From: Sulfuricurvum sp. 17-40-25
Lineage (GTDB): Bacteria; Campylobacterota; Campylobacteria; Campylobacterales; Sulfurimonadaceae
Direction: 5' to 3'
Assembly: GCA_002282015.1 (NCBI GenBank)
Contig: NCIJ01000001.1
Span: forward strand, 248,001-312,000
Length of the DNA: 64,000 nt
The notes beneath the pieces are model-generated. The model worked only from the letters and a program-made list of their open reading frames with translations. It was not told the DNA's origin and ran no database searches. Made by a program: the position numbers and the translations under genes. The number at the start of each line of letters is the position of its first letter. Positions within the stretch are counted from its first letter, which is position 1. Shown one piece after another: positions 16,687-25,404 of the stretch.

Positions 16687-17980
16687 AAAGATACTTATAG
16701 TAGATGATCAAAGTCTCAACCAGACACTTATAGCCGCCTATATCAATCAGTATTGCGAGCAAAATGGTGACATCCTAGAAATTCAAACTGCCAATGACGG
16801 CATCCAAGCAGTTACTTTGTGTCAAGAGCAGCCATTTGACCTGATTTTTATGGATATTTTAATGCCAAAAATGAATGGGATTGATGCAACTAAACATATT
16901 ATTTCCATACTCCCCAATGCTCTCATCATCATAGTTTCTACCCAGGGGGATGAAGAGAATCAGATACAGGCACTTCGAAACGGTGCAAAAGACTATTTTC
17001 TTAAACCGATACAGCCCGATGTTTTCAAACGCCGTCTTCAGCTTTATATGAATATGATGAAAAATGATACAAGCCCTGTATCTTCTAGTAAAAGTATTAA
17101 TCCTTTTACTAATGCTACCTTTTGTTATAAAACTACCTACCTCATTGAAAACGAAGAGGACCTAACGCAGCTATGGGAATCAATGCTCAGCATCAAAAAT
17201 AGCGTTAGAAGCAATTTTTTGAGTGATCTCATCCGATTTATGTATCAACTGGGACAAGTGATGCTCTCGCGCCAAGTTCAGCCCCAAATCATTATGGAAG
17301 AAAACGAAGAGTACTATTTTTTCTCCATCACCAATATCAATATTCTCCCAAAAGCTAAGATTTCCCAACTCATAGAAAGTTATCTCAAAAATTCAACATA
17401 CGAATTTTCTGCCAATCTTCTCTCATTCAAAATTGCCAAAGAGTCTAGCCAAATACTCGCTCCAGAAATTCAAAATGTTGCTAAAGATGCAATACCATCC
17501 GTAAAGGCCACTTACCATAAAGAAAACGAAGCACTTCAAAAGTTTACTTTTATGGAAGAAGAAGACATCACTTCCCTTGAACTTAGGCTCAATGAACTCG
17601 CAACGCAATTTATGTGGATGGGCAGTAATGAACTAAACCGCGACGACGTTGATCAGATCATAAGCGCTTTTGAACGTACCTCTAGTATCCTGATGCTTTA
17701 CAGCGAAACTCAAACCCTTGGAATAGCGATTCGTGATTTAATTTCCATTATCCAAAGAGATGAAAAAGTATTTATAGACATGGCGGCTCAAATGTCAACC
17801 CTGTGCAAAAGTTTTAATAACGATCTGATAATCTGGTTTAAAAGCATCTTTTATGAAGGGGCTCCTTCTATCAACTTTATGGATGCATCCATTATCTCCA
17901 ACATCCAGATGGTGCAATCTTTTCTCTTGCCAGCCGAAGAGATCCCTTTAGATGATGCGGATGGATTTGAATTTTTTTAA
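16679..17980 (+). CDS. Response regulator, receiver domain plus unrecognised helical output; apparent CTG start
   Basis: 433 residues if begun at CTG 16679. The receiver domain (about 4-120) has Asp9/Asp10 (ILIVDDQ), phospho-acceptor Asp59 (FMDILMPKMNG), Ser/Thr87-88 and Lys109 (YFLKP). The open frame upstream back to a stop at 16631 has no ATG, GTG or TTG before these residues. An AGGAG at 16668-16672 lies 6 bases before the CTG, so I take CTG as the start. The next TTG (16817) would remove half the receiver. The remaining 300 residues are mostly helical and I do not recognise them; no DNA-binding domain is evident. It overlaps the Hpt gene by 8 bases. Confidence 0.8.
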   Translation: MNKKILIVDDQSLNQTLIAAYINQYCEQNGDILEIQTANDGIQAVTLCQEQPFDLIFMDILMPKMNGIDATKHIISILPNALIIIVSTQGDEENQIQALRNGAKDYFLKPIQPDVFKRRLQLYMNMMKNDTSPVSSSKSINPFTNATFCYKTTYLIENEEDLTQLWESMLSIKNSVRSNFLSDLIRFMYQLGQVMLSRQVQPQIIMEENEEYYFFSITNINILPKAKISQLIESYLKNSTYEFSANLLSFKIAKESSQILAPEIQNVAKDAIPSVKATYHKENEALQKFTFMEEEDITSLELRLNELATQFMWMGSNELNRDDVDQIISAFERTSSILMLYSETQTLGIAIRDLISIIQRDEKVFIDMAAQMSTLCKSFNNDLIIWFKSIFYEGAPSINFMDASIISNIQMVQSFLLPAEEIPLDDADGFEFF

Positions 17981-17989
17981 GGAGTATAC

Positions 17990-19837
17990 GTGTTAAATTT
18001 TAAACCGTTCAATGGTTCTTGTATTCTCTTAGAGCTCTTAAACAAACCCGTTATAATAGGGTTGTTTATCCTTGCCATGTACATCACCTTATTCAATTAT
18101 TTTGTTCACCCTTCTCTTATTATTTTAGTAAGCAGTGCCCTTTTCAACCTATTTTTTCTGATAGTTCTTTTATCGTTTTACAGCAATCGTAAAGTTCTGG
18201 AGCTCAAAAATCAGGAACTGGATAAAGCGTATCAAGAGAATGAAGCTTATACTCAAGACATGGCCACAATCACCCAGCGCCTCAACGAAGCACAACAAAT
18301 TGCCAAGTTAGGGAGCTGGAATCTGAATCTGGAAACCGGAGATCTGAAGTGGTCAGACGAAATCTATGAGCTATTTGAAATTGATTCAGCCGTTCATGAC
18401 CCGTCTTATGAGGGATTTTTAAATGCTATTCACCCAGAGGACCGTGAGCTCGTCAATACCGCCTATCAAAATTCAGTCAAACATAATACGGTCTATAACT
18501 ATGTTCATCGGCTCTTGATGACAGATGGTCGAATCAAGTACGTCCGTGAACAGGGAAAAAACTTTTACCATCCTGATGGAACACCCTCACAATCCCGCGG
18601 TACCGTTCATGATATCACACAACATGTCCTCCTCCAAGAACGTCTAAAGAATCAAAATATCGCATTAACCAAAACAGCCACTCAGCTCAATATTGCCAAA
18701 GAAGCCGCTGAAAATGCAAACAAAATAAAAAGTGACTTTCTAGCCAATATGTCCCATGAAATCCGTACCCCGCTTAATGGAGTTATCGGATTAACCGACT
18801 TAGTTCTAGAAACTGATTTGCAGCCGATGCAACGAGACTATCTCACCAAAGCACAAACCGCTTCCAAAGCACTGCTTGGTATTCTCAACAGTATTTTGGA
18901 TTACTCCAAAATCGAAGCACACATGTTAGCCCTCGAATCAACCTCATTGAGCCTTAGTGATGTTTTGGATAATGTCCGTGCCTTGTTCACCTATAAAGCG
19001 CAAAAAAAGCAACTCTCTTTTGAAATACACATCGACAATAACGTTCCAAAAGAGATTATAGGAGATTCATTACGCCTACAGCAGATTTTGAACAACCTGG
19101 TTGGAAATGCTCTGAAGTTTACCGAATCGGGATACGTTCGTGTTTCGATAAGCGCAATACCACAAGGAGATCGTCATACAGTAACCTTCAGTATATCTGA
19201 CAGCGGAATCGGAATATCTGATGATCAACAAAAAAAGCTCTTTGCCCCCTTTACACAAGCAGATAGCTCCTTTACCCGAAGATTTGGGGGGACTGGGCTG
19301 GGCCTCATGATCAGTAAAGAGCTCGTCGAACTCATGGGAGGAACAATCACTCTCGTAAGTAAACCAAATCAGGGAAGTACTTTTAGCTTTAACCTCGTAG
19401 TTGACTCCTCTACTAAAAGCACCCATACGACAGCAGTGAATGATCAGGCCAATACCCTCTCAAGTGAAAAAACTATTCACCTCTTGCTAGTCGAAGACAA
19501 CGACCTCAACCAGCTCGTAGCCTCTGAACGACTCAAACAAATGGGAATTACCTGCAGCATTGCTAATAATGGCCAAGAAGCAGTCGAAATGGTTCAAAAA
19601 GAGGTATTTGATGCAGTATTGATGGATCTACAGATGCCTGTAATGGATGGATTTGAAGCAACACGAGAAATCCGTAAACTGGAAGGCTTTGCAAGTCTCC
19701 CGATCATCGCCCTAAGTGCCGCTGTACTACAAGATGATCTTAAAATGGCAACGGATGCCGGTATGAACGATCACATTGCGAAACCCATCGATAAAATCGT
19801 ATTGCAAAATATCCTCTCTAAATGGCTGAGCGTTTAA
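17990..19837 (+). CDS. Hybrid histidine kinase (2 TM, PAS, HisKA, HATPase, receiver)
   Basis: 615 residues. Two N-terminal membrane helices (about 18-60) with almost no periplasmic loop are followed by a short coiled coil, a PAS fold (about 100-215, [18 protein letters not shown]), HisKA with [13 protein letters not shown] near 255, and HATPase with the N box [21 protein letters not shown] and [15 protein letters not shown]-terminal receiver (about 495-612, [19 protein letters not shown]) completes it. GTG at 17990 has AAGGAG 5 bases upstream. It probably starts the phosphorelay with the Hpt and response regulator genes just upstream. The signal is unknown. Confidence 0.92.
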   Translation: MLNFKPFNGSCILLELLNKPVIIGLFILAMYITLFNYFVHPSLIILVSSALFNLFFLIVLLSFYSNRKVLELKNQELDKAYQENEAYTQDMATITQRLNEAQQIAKLGSWNLNLETGDLKWSDEIYELFEIDSAVHDPSYEGFLNAIHPEDRELVNTAYQNSVKHNTVYNYVHRLLMTDGRIKYVREQGKNFYHPDGTPSQSRGTVHDITQHVLLQERLKNQNIALTKTATQLNIAKEAAENANKIKSDFLANMSHEIRTPLNGVIGLTDLVLETDLQPMQRDYLTKAQTASKALLGILNSILDYSKIEAHMLALESTSLSLSDVLDNVRALFTYKAQKKQLSFEIHIDNNVPKEIIGDSLRLQQILNNLVGNALKFTESGYVRVSISAIPQGDRHTVTFSISDSGIGISDDQQKKLFAPFTQADSSFTRRFGGTGLGLMISKELVELMGGTITLVSKPNQGSTFSFNLVVDSSTKSTHTTAVNDQANTLSSEKTIHLLLVEDNDLNQLVASERLKQMGITCSIANNGQEAVEMVQKEVFDAVLMDLQMPVMDGFEATREIRKLEGFASLPIIALSAAVLQDDLKMATDAGMNDHIAKPIDKIVLQNILSKWLSV

Positions 19838-19875
19838 AAATAGGGTTAAAGCTCACGTCAGCTATAATCACAGAC

Positions 19876-20199
19876 ATGAATACAGAGCCTTTTACCTTTC
19901 ATATCGATCCCACCCCTACGCTCCCAACACGTAAATGCCGTTTACTGGCACGCATGTTAGGATGGGGTCTAAGCTATGGAACCTATGTAATTGCGTTGTT
20001 CGTATGGTGGGTGAGCGATTGGTTCATTGCTATTGGGATATTATTGTTAGGCTATATCCTCTTTGGGATACTGCGTTCAAAGCTACGCAATGACTCTATC
20101 CCCGTTTCCCAACGCGAGTATGAATACACCGATTATGCCATTGCGACATGGTATCTCTCACGCACCACCTGTTTTACCATCCCAGAACCTACGGAATAA
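19876..20199 (+). CDS. Small membrane protein of unknown function
   Basis: 107 residues from ATG 19876; an in-frame ATG at 19822 that overlaps the hybrid kinase is possible but adds no recognisable sequence. Two hydrophobic helices lie near residues 33-70, between a basic N-terminal region (TRKCRLLARML) and a hydrophilic C-terminal tail. I do not recognise a family. It lies 3 bases before the ABC-F gene, so it is probably co-transcribed with it. TATAAT at 19863-19868 could be a -10 element with a very short leader. Confidence 0.55.
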   Translation: MNTEPFTFHIDPTPTLPTRKCRLLARMLGWGLSYGTYVIALFVWWVSDWFIAIGILLLGYILFGILRSKLRNDSIPVSQREYEYTDYAIATWYLSRTTCFTIPEPTE

Positions 20200-20202
20200 C
20201 CC

Positions 20203-22158
20203 ATGGCATTAGTCGATCTACTCAACGTCAGTAAACACTACGAAGCGCAGAAAATTTTAGAAAACATCAACTTTCACATCGATGAGGGTGAGCGTGTCGT
20301 TATCGTCGGAAAAAACGGCAGTGGAAAATCGACGCTGATGAAGTTGGTCAACAACTCTCTGGATGCCGATGGCGGTGAGCGTATCACCCGTCAGGGCATC
20401 GAGATCAAAATGCTCTCACAAGTGCCGAAATTTGATCCATCCCACACCGTCCGCCAAGCCGTTGAAGCGGGGCTGGGCGAGCTGCGTACCTCCAAGATCC
20501 GTTTTGATGAGATTTCCGTCCTATTAGCTACCCAATACGACAATACCGCTCTCTTAGATGAGCAAGCCCGTATAACGAGCTATCTCGATCATCACAATGC
20601 ATGGAATCTCGACGATAAAATTGAACGCATTATGCACCACTTTATGCTCACCGAATACGAATCTAAAAACGTCGATCTTCTAAGCGGTGGCGAACAGCGT
20701 CGTGTCGCACTGGCTTCCCTACTCTTACTCAAGCCCGATATACTCCTGCTCGACGAACCTACTAATCATCTCGACGTCTACATGGTCGAGTTTCTCGAGG
20801 AACTGATTCTCAAAGAGCGTTTTACCCTGCTGTTTATCTCCCATGACCGTTATTTTATCGATCAAATCGCGACTAAAACCATCGAGGTCGAAGACTGCGC
20901 CCTGCGAGAATTCACAGGTGGGTATACCAACTATTTGGAGCAAAAACAAGAGCTGCTGCGAACCATGGCGCAACAGCATGACAATATGCTCAAACTTCTT
21001 AAAACCGAAAACGAGTGGCTGCGACGCGGTGTAAAAGCACGACTCAAACGTAATGAAGGACGTAAACAGCGCGTATTGGCACTGCGTGAAGATGCCAAGA
21101 ATAACCCCAGTAAAATCCATAAGATGCGTTTAGAGCTGGAACGTGAAGCCAAACACTTCAACCGATCCGACAGTATCAATCGCCAAAAGATGCTGTTTGA
21201 AGTAGAAAAACTGGGGCTGACGCTTGGGGATAAAGTACTGATCAAAGATTTCTCCACCCGTATTTTGCAAAAAGACGTCATCGCAGTAGTGGGACCAAAT
21301 GGAAGTGGAAAATCAACCCTCCTCAAAGCCCTGTTAGGACGTCTAAAACCGACATCGGGCATCATCAAGATGGGTGAGATCACCATCGGTTATTTTGATC
21401 AGCACCGTGAGATGCTGGACGATTCTCTCAACCTCATCGAGACATTCTGTCCCAACGGCGGCGACCGTGTCGATGCACAGGGTACAGATTACCATGTCTA
21501 CGGCTATCTCAAAAACTTCCTATTCCCACGAGAATTTCTCGATAAAAAAGTTGGAACCCTCAGCGGCGGTGAAAAAAACCGCGTTGCTCTGGCACTACTG
21601 TTTACCAAAAAAGTGGACTGCCTCATCCTCGATGAGCCGACCAATGACCTCGATATCCCTACGATCAATATCCTCGAAGAAAAACTCCAAAACTTCCCGG
21701 GTGCCGTTATCCTAGTAAGCCATGACCGTTATTTTGTAGACAAAATCGCTAAAAAACTCTTTATTTTCAAAGGGGATGGAACCATCGAAGAGAGCTATAA
21801 ACCTTACAGTGAATACCTCGAAGATGAAAAAGAGTTTCAAGAGATGGAGGCTATGGAAGCCGAGTTTTCTAAAGTAGCAACCCCAACGGTAGTGCAAACA
21901 CAAAAGTCAAAAGTATTCAAACTCAGTTTTAACGAACAAAAAGCACTCGAGAAACTGCCCCTAGAAATCGATGCCCTCGAAAAACAAATCGATGAGATCA
22001 ACACCTGTTTAGCGGATCCAAAATGTTATGAGAAAAAAGGGATTACGGTTCTTGCAGATGAATTGGAAAAGACCAAAGCACTTTACGAGGAAAAAGTGGA
22101 AGAACTACTGACCATACAGGAAAAAGAAGAAGCCATCGAAGCGCTTAAAAACGCTTAG
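20203..22158 (+). CDS. ABC-F family ATPase (Uup-like)
   Basis: 651 residues, two ABC domains and no membrane segments. The first has Walker A GKNGSGKST (about 36-44), signature LSGGEQRRVAL and Walker B LLLDEPTNHLD. The linker (about 240-310) is helical and rich in Lys/Arg. The second has GPNGSGKST, LSGGEKNRVAL and LILDEPTNDLD. The last 80 residues form a Uup-type coiled coil. ABC-F proteins act on ribosomes or, for Uup, in DNA/ribosome maintenance rather than transport. It converges with the Dabb gene, the two overlapping by 4 bases. Confidence 0.9.
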   Translation: MALVDLLNVSKHYEAQKILENINFHIDEGERVVIVGKNGSGKSTLMKLVNNSLDADGGERITRQGIEIKMLSQVPKFDPSHTVRQAVEAGLGELRTSKIRFDEISVLLATQYDNTALLDEQARITSYLDHHNAWNLDDKIERIMHHFMLTEYESKNVDLLSGGEQRRVALASLLLLKPDILLLDEPTNHLDVYMVEFLEELILKERFTLLFISHDRYFIDQIATKTIEVEDCALREFTGGYTNYLEQKQELLRTMAQQHDNMLKLLKTENEWLRRGVKARLKRNEGRKQRVLALREDAKNNPSKIHKMRLELEREAKHFNRSDSINRQKMLFEVEKLGLTLGDKVLIKDFSTRILQKDVIAVVGPNGSGKSTLLKALLGRLKPTSGIIKMGEITIGYFDQHREMLDDSLNLIETFCPNGGDRVDAQGTDYHVYGYLKNFLFPREFLDKKVGTLSGGEKNRVALALLFTKKVDCLILDEPTNDLDIPTINILEEKLQNFPGAVILVSHDRYFVDKIAKKLFIFKGDGTIEESYKPYSEYLEDEKEFQEMEAMEAEFSKVATPTVVQTQKSKVFKLSFNEQKALEKLPLEIDALEKQIDEINTCLADPKCYEKKGITVLADELEKTKALYEEKVEELLTIQEKEEAIEALKNA

Positions 22159-22445
22159 ACGATATAATCAACAACTTTTGATACAGTCGTTACCTCTTTG
22201 ATCACACTCACTACTTCTTGGTGAGCACTGTGTGGTGCATACGCATCCAAACCTGCCTGATCATCAAACTTTGAGACCAATACCATATCAAACGAACGTT
22301 CGCTACGACTCACGTCTATGCCCACTTCCATAGATCTTAAACTCTCGATTTTACTTGGAAGTGTCTCTAACATCGTTTTGACACGGTCTAAATTTGCCTC
22401 TTTGTTTTCGTCTTTAAATCCAAACATAACAATGTGTACTAACAT
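22155..22445 (-). CDS. Dabb (stress-responsive alpha/beta barrel) family protein
   Basis: 96 residues matching the Dabb fold: the opening HIVMFGFKDE, the centre FDMVLVSKFDD, and AYAPHSAHQEVVSVIKE near the C-terminus. Dabb proteins form dimeric ferredoxin-like barrels. Their bacterial role is mostly unknown. ATG at 22445 follows TTAGGAG. It is the last gene of the minus-strand run that includes the SLC13 carrier and gpsA. Confidence 0.85.
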   Translation of the reverse strand: MLVHIVMFGFKDENKEANLDRVKTMLETLPSKIESLRSMEVGIDVSRSERSFDMVLVSKFDDQAGLDAYAPHSAHQEVVSVIKEVTTVSKVVDYIV

Positions 22446-22461
22446 TTTTTCTCCTAATTTT

Positions 22462-23817
22462 TTAGATAACGTAACGCCAATAAAAGGTTGCGAATAGTAC
22501 GATTAACACAATACCAACAATATTTAAAATAAACCCATAACGTGCCATCTCTTTTACATTCATAATCCCACTGCTCATCACAATGGCATTGGGTGGCGTC
22601 GCAATAGGCAGCATAAATGCATAACTCGATGCAATCGTTGCCACCATCATAAACAGTATCGGATCAAGATGATTTTGAATCGTAAAGGAATAAATAACCG
22701 GCAACATAACCGAAATAAGCGCGGTATTGGAGGTGATCTCTGTGGTAAAAGTGATCAATGCCGCTACTGCTAACAAGATTAGCCAAGGCGAAAGCGATCC
22801 TAACGATCCTAGACTATGTGCAGTCAAATCTGCCAATCCCGTATCTGAAAATGCTCGCGCAATTGCAAATCCTGCCCCGAATAAAAACATAATGCGAAAA
22901 GGGATCTTTGCTCTGTCCTCTTCCCAATCCAATAGATTCATCTTGGGTGCAAACAGTATCAAGCCAAAGCCCAGCATTACACCCTCCTCAGCCAACCCTA
23001 ACCCATCCCAATAAGGTTGTATTGGAGCATTCAACAACAATACACTCATCAATCCAACCAATAAAATCAATACTTTCTTTTGCGGTACACTCAGAGGAGG
23101 GTATGATTCAGTTGCCTGTGAAGGCTCATTTTCCAATCCAAATCCTAAAATCCAACTCATGATAATCAACATCAGTAACGCCATAGGAGCTACAAGCATA
23201 ATCCATTCGACAAAAGGGATTGCAGGCAGTGAATGCTCACTCAACAATCCCAGTAAAATCAGATTCGGAGCCGTTCCAATAGGGGTAATAACCCCACCAA
23301 CACTCGCACCATAAGCAATTGCCAGTAAATAACGAACTTGTATTTTAGGGATGTCGGATAAAAAAAGTCCCATTGAAATCATTAAAAGCGTCGTGGTGGT
23401 GTTTGAAAGAACCGAGCTTAACAATGCCGATGTCAATGCAAGCGCAAATATAACCCCTTTGGCATTACTGGGAAACAGCTCTAAGAGATGATGGGCCATC
23501 CATCGATGCAGTCCGCTTTTCTCAACCGCAATGGCCAGCATAAAACCACCTAAAAATAAGAAGACAATCGGATTCGCATATCCAAAAGCAGTTGTTTTAG
23601 TATCGATTATCCCAAATCCCGGAAACATGATAATAGGGAGTAACGAAACAGCACCCATGGGTAGCGCTTCATTCGTCCACAAAGCAACCAACAGTGTAAT
23701 CGATCCCACTAGCAAGGCCTGCGTCATAGTAAGCCATACCCATGCCATACTAAATGCACCTACGGCTATGATACATGCGATCAGAAAACGACTCATTTGA
23801 CTGCTCATGTCCATCAT
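22462..23817 (-). CDS. SLC13 (DASS) family anion:sodium symporter
   Basis: 451 residues with 11-12 membrane helices. MPIATPPNAIVMSSG near residue 405 and ITPIGTAPNLILLGLL near 185 are the paired hairpin-loop motifs of divalent anion:Na+ symporters. The substrate could be a dicarboxylate, sulfate or phosphate; the sequence does not settle this. ATG at 23817 shares one base with the gpsA stop (TAATG), so the genes are probably co-translated. An alternative ATG is the next codon. Confidence 0.88.
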   Translation of the reverse strand: MMDMSSQMSRFLIACIIAVGAFSMAWVWLTMTQALLVGSITLLVALWTNEALPMGAVSLLPIIMFPGFGIIDTKTTAFGYANPIVFLFLGGFMLAIAVEKSGLHRWMAHHLLELFPSNAKGVIFALALTSALLSSVLSNTTTTLLMISMGLFLSDIPKIQVRYLLAIAYGASVGGVITPIGTAPNLILLGLLSEHSLPAIPFVEWIMLVAPMALLMLIIMSWILGFGLENEPSQATESYPPLSVPQKKVLILLVGLMSVLLLNAPIQPYWDGLGLAEEGVMLGFGLILFAPKMNLLDWEEDRAKIPFRIMFLFGAGFAIARAFSDTGLADLTAHSLGSLGSLSPWLILLAVAALITFTTEITSNTALISVMLPVIYSFTIQNHLDPILFMMVATIASSYAFMLPIATPPNAIVMSSGIMNVKEMARYGFILNIVGIVLIVLFATFYWRYVI

Positions 23818-24707
23818 TAACGCTCTAACAGATCTTTTAGACTTTGTTGCGGTGATTTACCCTCTAAAATGGCATATACTTCTGAGGCAATCGGTAGATA
23901 GATCGACTTTTGCGTGGCAATCTCATGCAGTGCGTACGCTGTCCCGATCCCCTCGCTCACTTCACCTATCTCATCACAAACGGCCTCTTTTGCTTTACCA
24001 CTTGCTAATCCAAGACCAACGCGGTAATTACGCGACATCGATGAACTCGCTGTCAAAAACAGATCTCCCGCACCGCTTAGACCCAAAAAGGTCTCATTTT
24101 TTGCTCCGTATACTGTACCAAAACGCTGCATCTCAACCAATCCTCTAGAGATGAGTGATGCCGCCGCATTTTTACCAAGACCAAGCCCCTCGCAAATACC
24201 TGCGGCAATTGCAATGACATTTTTATACGCACCTGTAATCTCAGCACCGATAACATCATCACTGATATACGTACGAATAAACTTTGGAAACAATGACGCC
24301 AATACCTCTGCCGTCTCTTGGCTCTGTGAGTTGACTACTAATGCCGTAGGAAGTGATTGAAGCACTTCGGATGCGAACGAAGGACCCGACAAAAATGCCA
24401 GATTTTCTGAGGGAACATACTGCGTATAGATCTCATTGAGAAACTTTCCACTGGAAGCTTCGATCCCTTTGGCCGCAACCAAGATCTTTTGCCCCGAAAA
24501 GACAAAATGCTCTTTGAGCCATCCAGAAACCTGTTGAGCCGGTACCGTGATGATGAGATATTCACAGGCCAAAACTTCATCAAGAGGACGAAAGTTTTTC
24601 CAATCTCTGTGAGTGCGTGAGGTGATGATCACCTCATTTTTTTCACTCAGTGCAAATGCCAGAGCCTCACCCCATTTTCCTGCACCGATGACTCCTACTT
24701 CAGACAT
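23817..24707 (-). CDS. gpsA: Glycerol-3-phosphate dehydrogenase [NAD(P)+]
   Basis: 296 residues, slightly short for the family but with complete motifs: GAGKWGEALAFAL (NAD(P) binding, about 7-19), ILVAAKGIEASSGKF near 95, and GAYKNVIAIAAGICEGLGLG near 180 with the catalytic Lys. It reduces dihydroxyacetone phosphate to sn-glycerol 3-phosphate for phospholipid synthesis in the cytoplasm. It overlaps the RCK gene by 8 bases upstream and touches the SLC13 gene downstream. Confidence 0.95.
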   Translation of the reverse strand: MSEVGVIGAGKWGEALAFALSEKNEVIITSRTHRDWKNFRPLDEVLACEYLIITVPAQQVSGWLKEHFVFSGQKILVAAKGIEASSGKFLNEIYTQYVPSENLAFLSGPSFASEVLQSLPTALVVNSQSQETAEVLASLFPKFIRTYISDDVIGAEITGAYKNVIAIAAGICEGLGLGKNAAASLISRGLVEMQRFGTVYGAKNETFLGLSGAGDLFLTASSSMSRNYRVGLGLASGKAKEAVCDEIGEVSEGIGTAYALHEIATQKSIYLPIASEVYAILEGKSPQQSLKDLLER

Positions 24708-25404
24708 GTCGTCTCCTTACTGCATCTATTAATGTATTCAGTTTATCTTGATAACCGATCACCACCAAAACATCTCCCGCATCAATGTGATGATTGTGCC
24801 CTTTGGATGCAAAACTAAAGGTGGTTCCCATCTCATGATCTACGATCGCCAACAAAATGACATCGTATTGGCTTTTAAAATGGATCTCATGCAGACGTTT
24901 TCCTACAAATGAAGAATGACGTGTCACTTCTATCTCAACGACATTAAGTGAACTGTCTTCAAACAATACATCATGCAGTACTTTGGTCACCACAGGCTTT
25001 TCTAGCATGTCTGAGATAACATTGGCGGCGAGCTGTAAACTTGGCAATACTTTGTTGGCTCCCGCGCTTTTCATCTTGATGGCACTTTCATTATCCTGAG
25101 CCAATGCTACAATATTGAGCTTGTCAAAAGTAGCCCGCAATGAAATCGTCAAAAACACATTTTCGGCATCATTGGGCAATGCACAAAAGACAATCAGATT
25201 TTTAACATCAAACTTCTGCTCAATTCCATGCCAATCCTCACTTAGATCAAACATCTCGACTAAAAAACCTGCTTGTATCGCTGCTTTTTTTTCTTCTTCA
25301 CTTATGACGAAAAGGGCGAAGTCTTGATAAATATTACGCACTTGATAGGCAATTTGGCGTGAATACTCATTAAACCCAAAAACAGCGGCACTACGGTACA
25401 TCAT
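24700..25404 (-). CDS. RCK (TrkA-N/TrkA-C) regulatory protein
   Basis: 234 residues. A TrkA-N-like fold with a degenerate nucleotide loop (AVFGFNEYSRQIAY, about 7-20; the usual GxGxxG is incomplete) is followed by a TrkA-C domain (about 150-230, FVGKRLHEIHFK, DVLVVIGYQDKL). Soluble. It overlaps the upstream K+ channel gene in ATGA, so it probably acts as an extra gating subunit for that channel (inference). The weak GxGxxG leaves nucleotide binding uncertain. Confidence 0.82.
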   Translation of the reverse strand: MMYRSAAVFGFNEYSRQIAYQVRNIYQDFALFVISEEEKKAAIQAGFLVEMFDLSEDWHGIEQKFDVKNLIVFCALPNDAENVFLTISLRATFDKLNIVALAQDNESAIKMKSAGANKVLPSLQLAANVISDMLEKPVVTKVLHDVLFEDSSLNVVEIEVTRHSSFVGKRLHEIHFKSQYDVILLAIVDHEMGTTFSFASKGHNHHIDAGDVLVVIGYQDKLNTLIDAVRRRHV

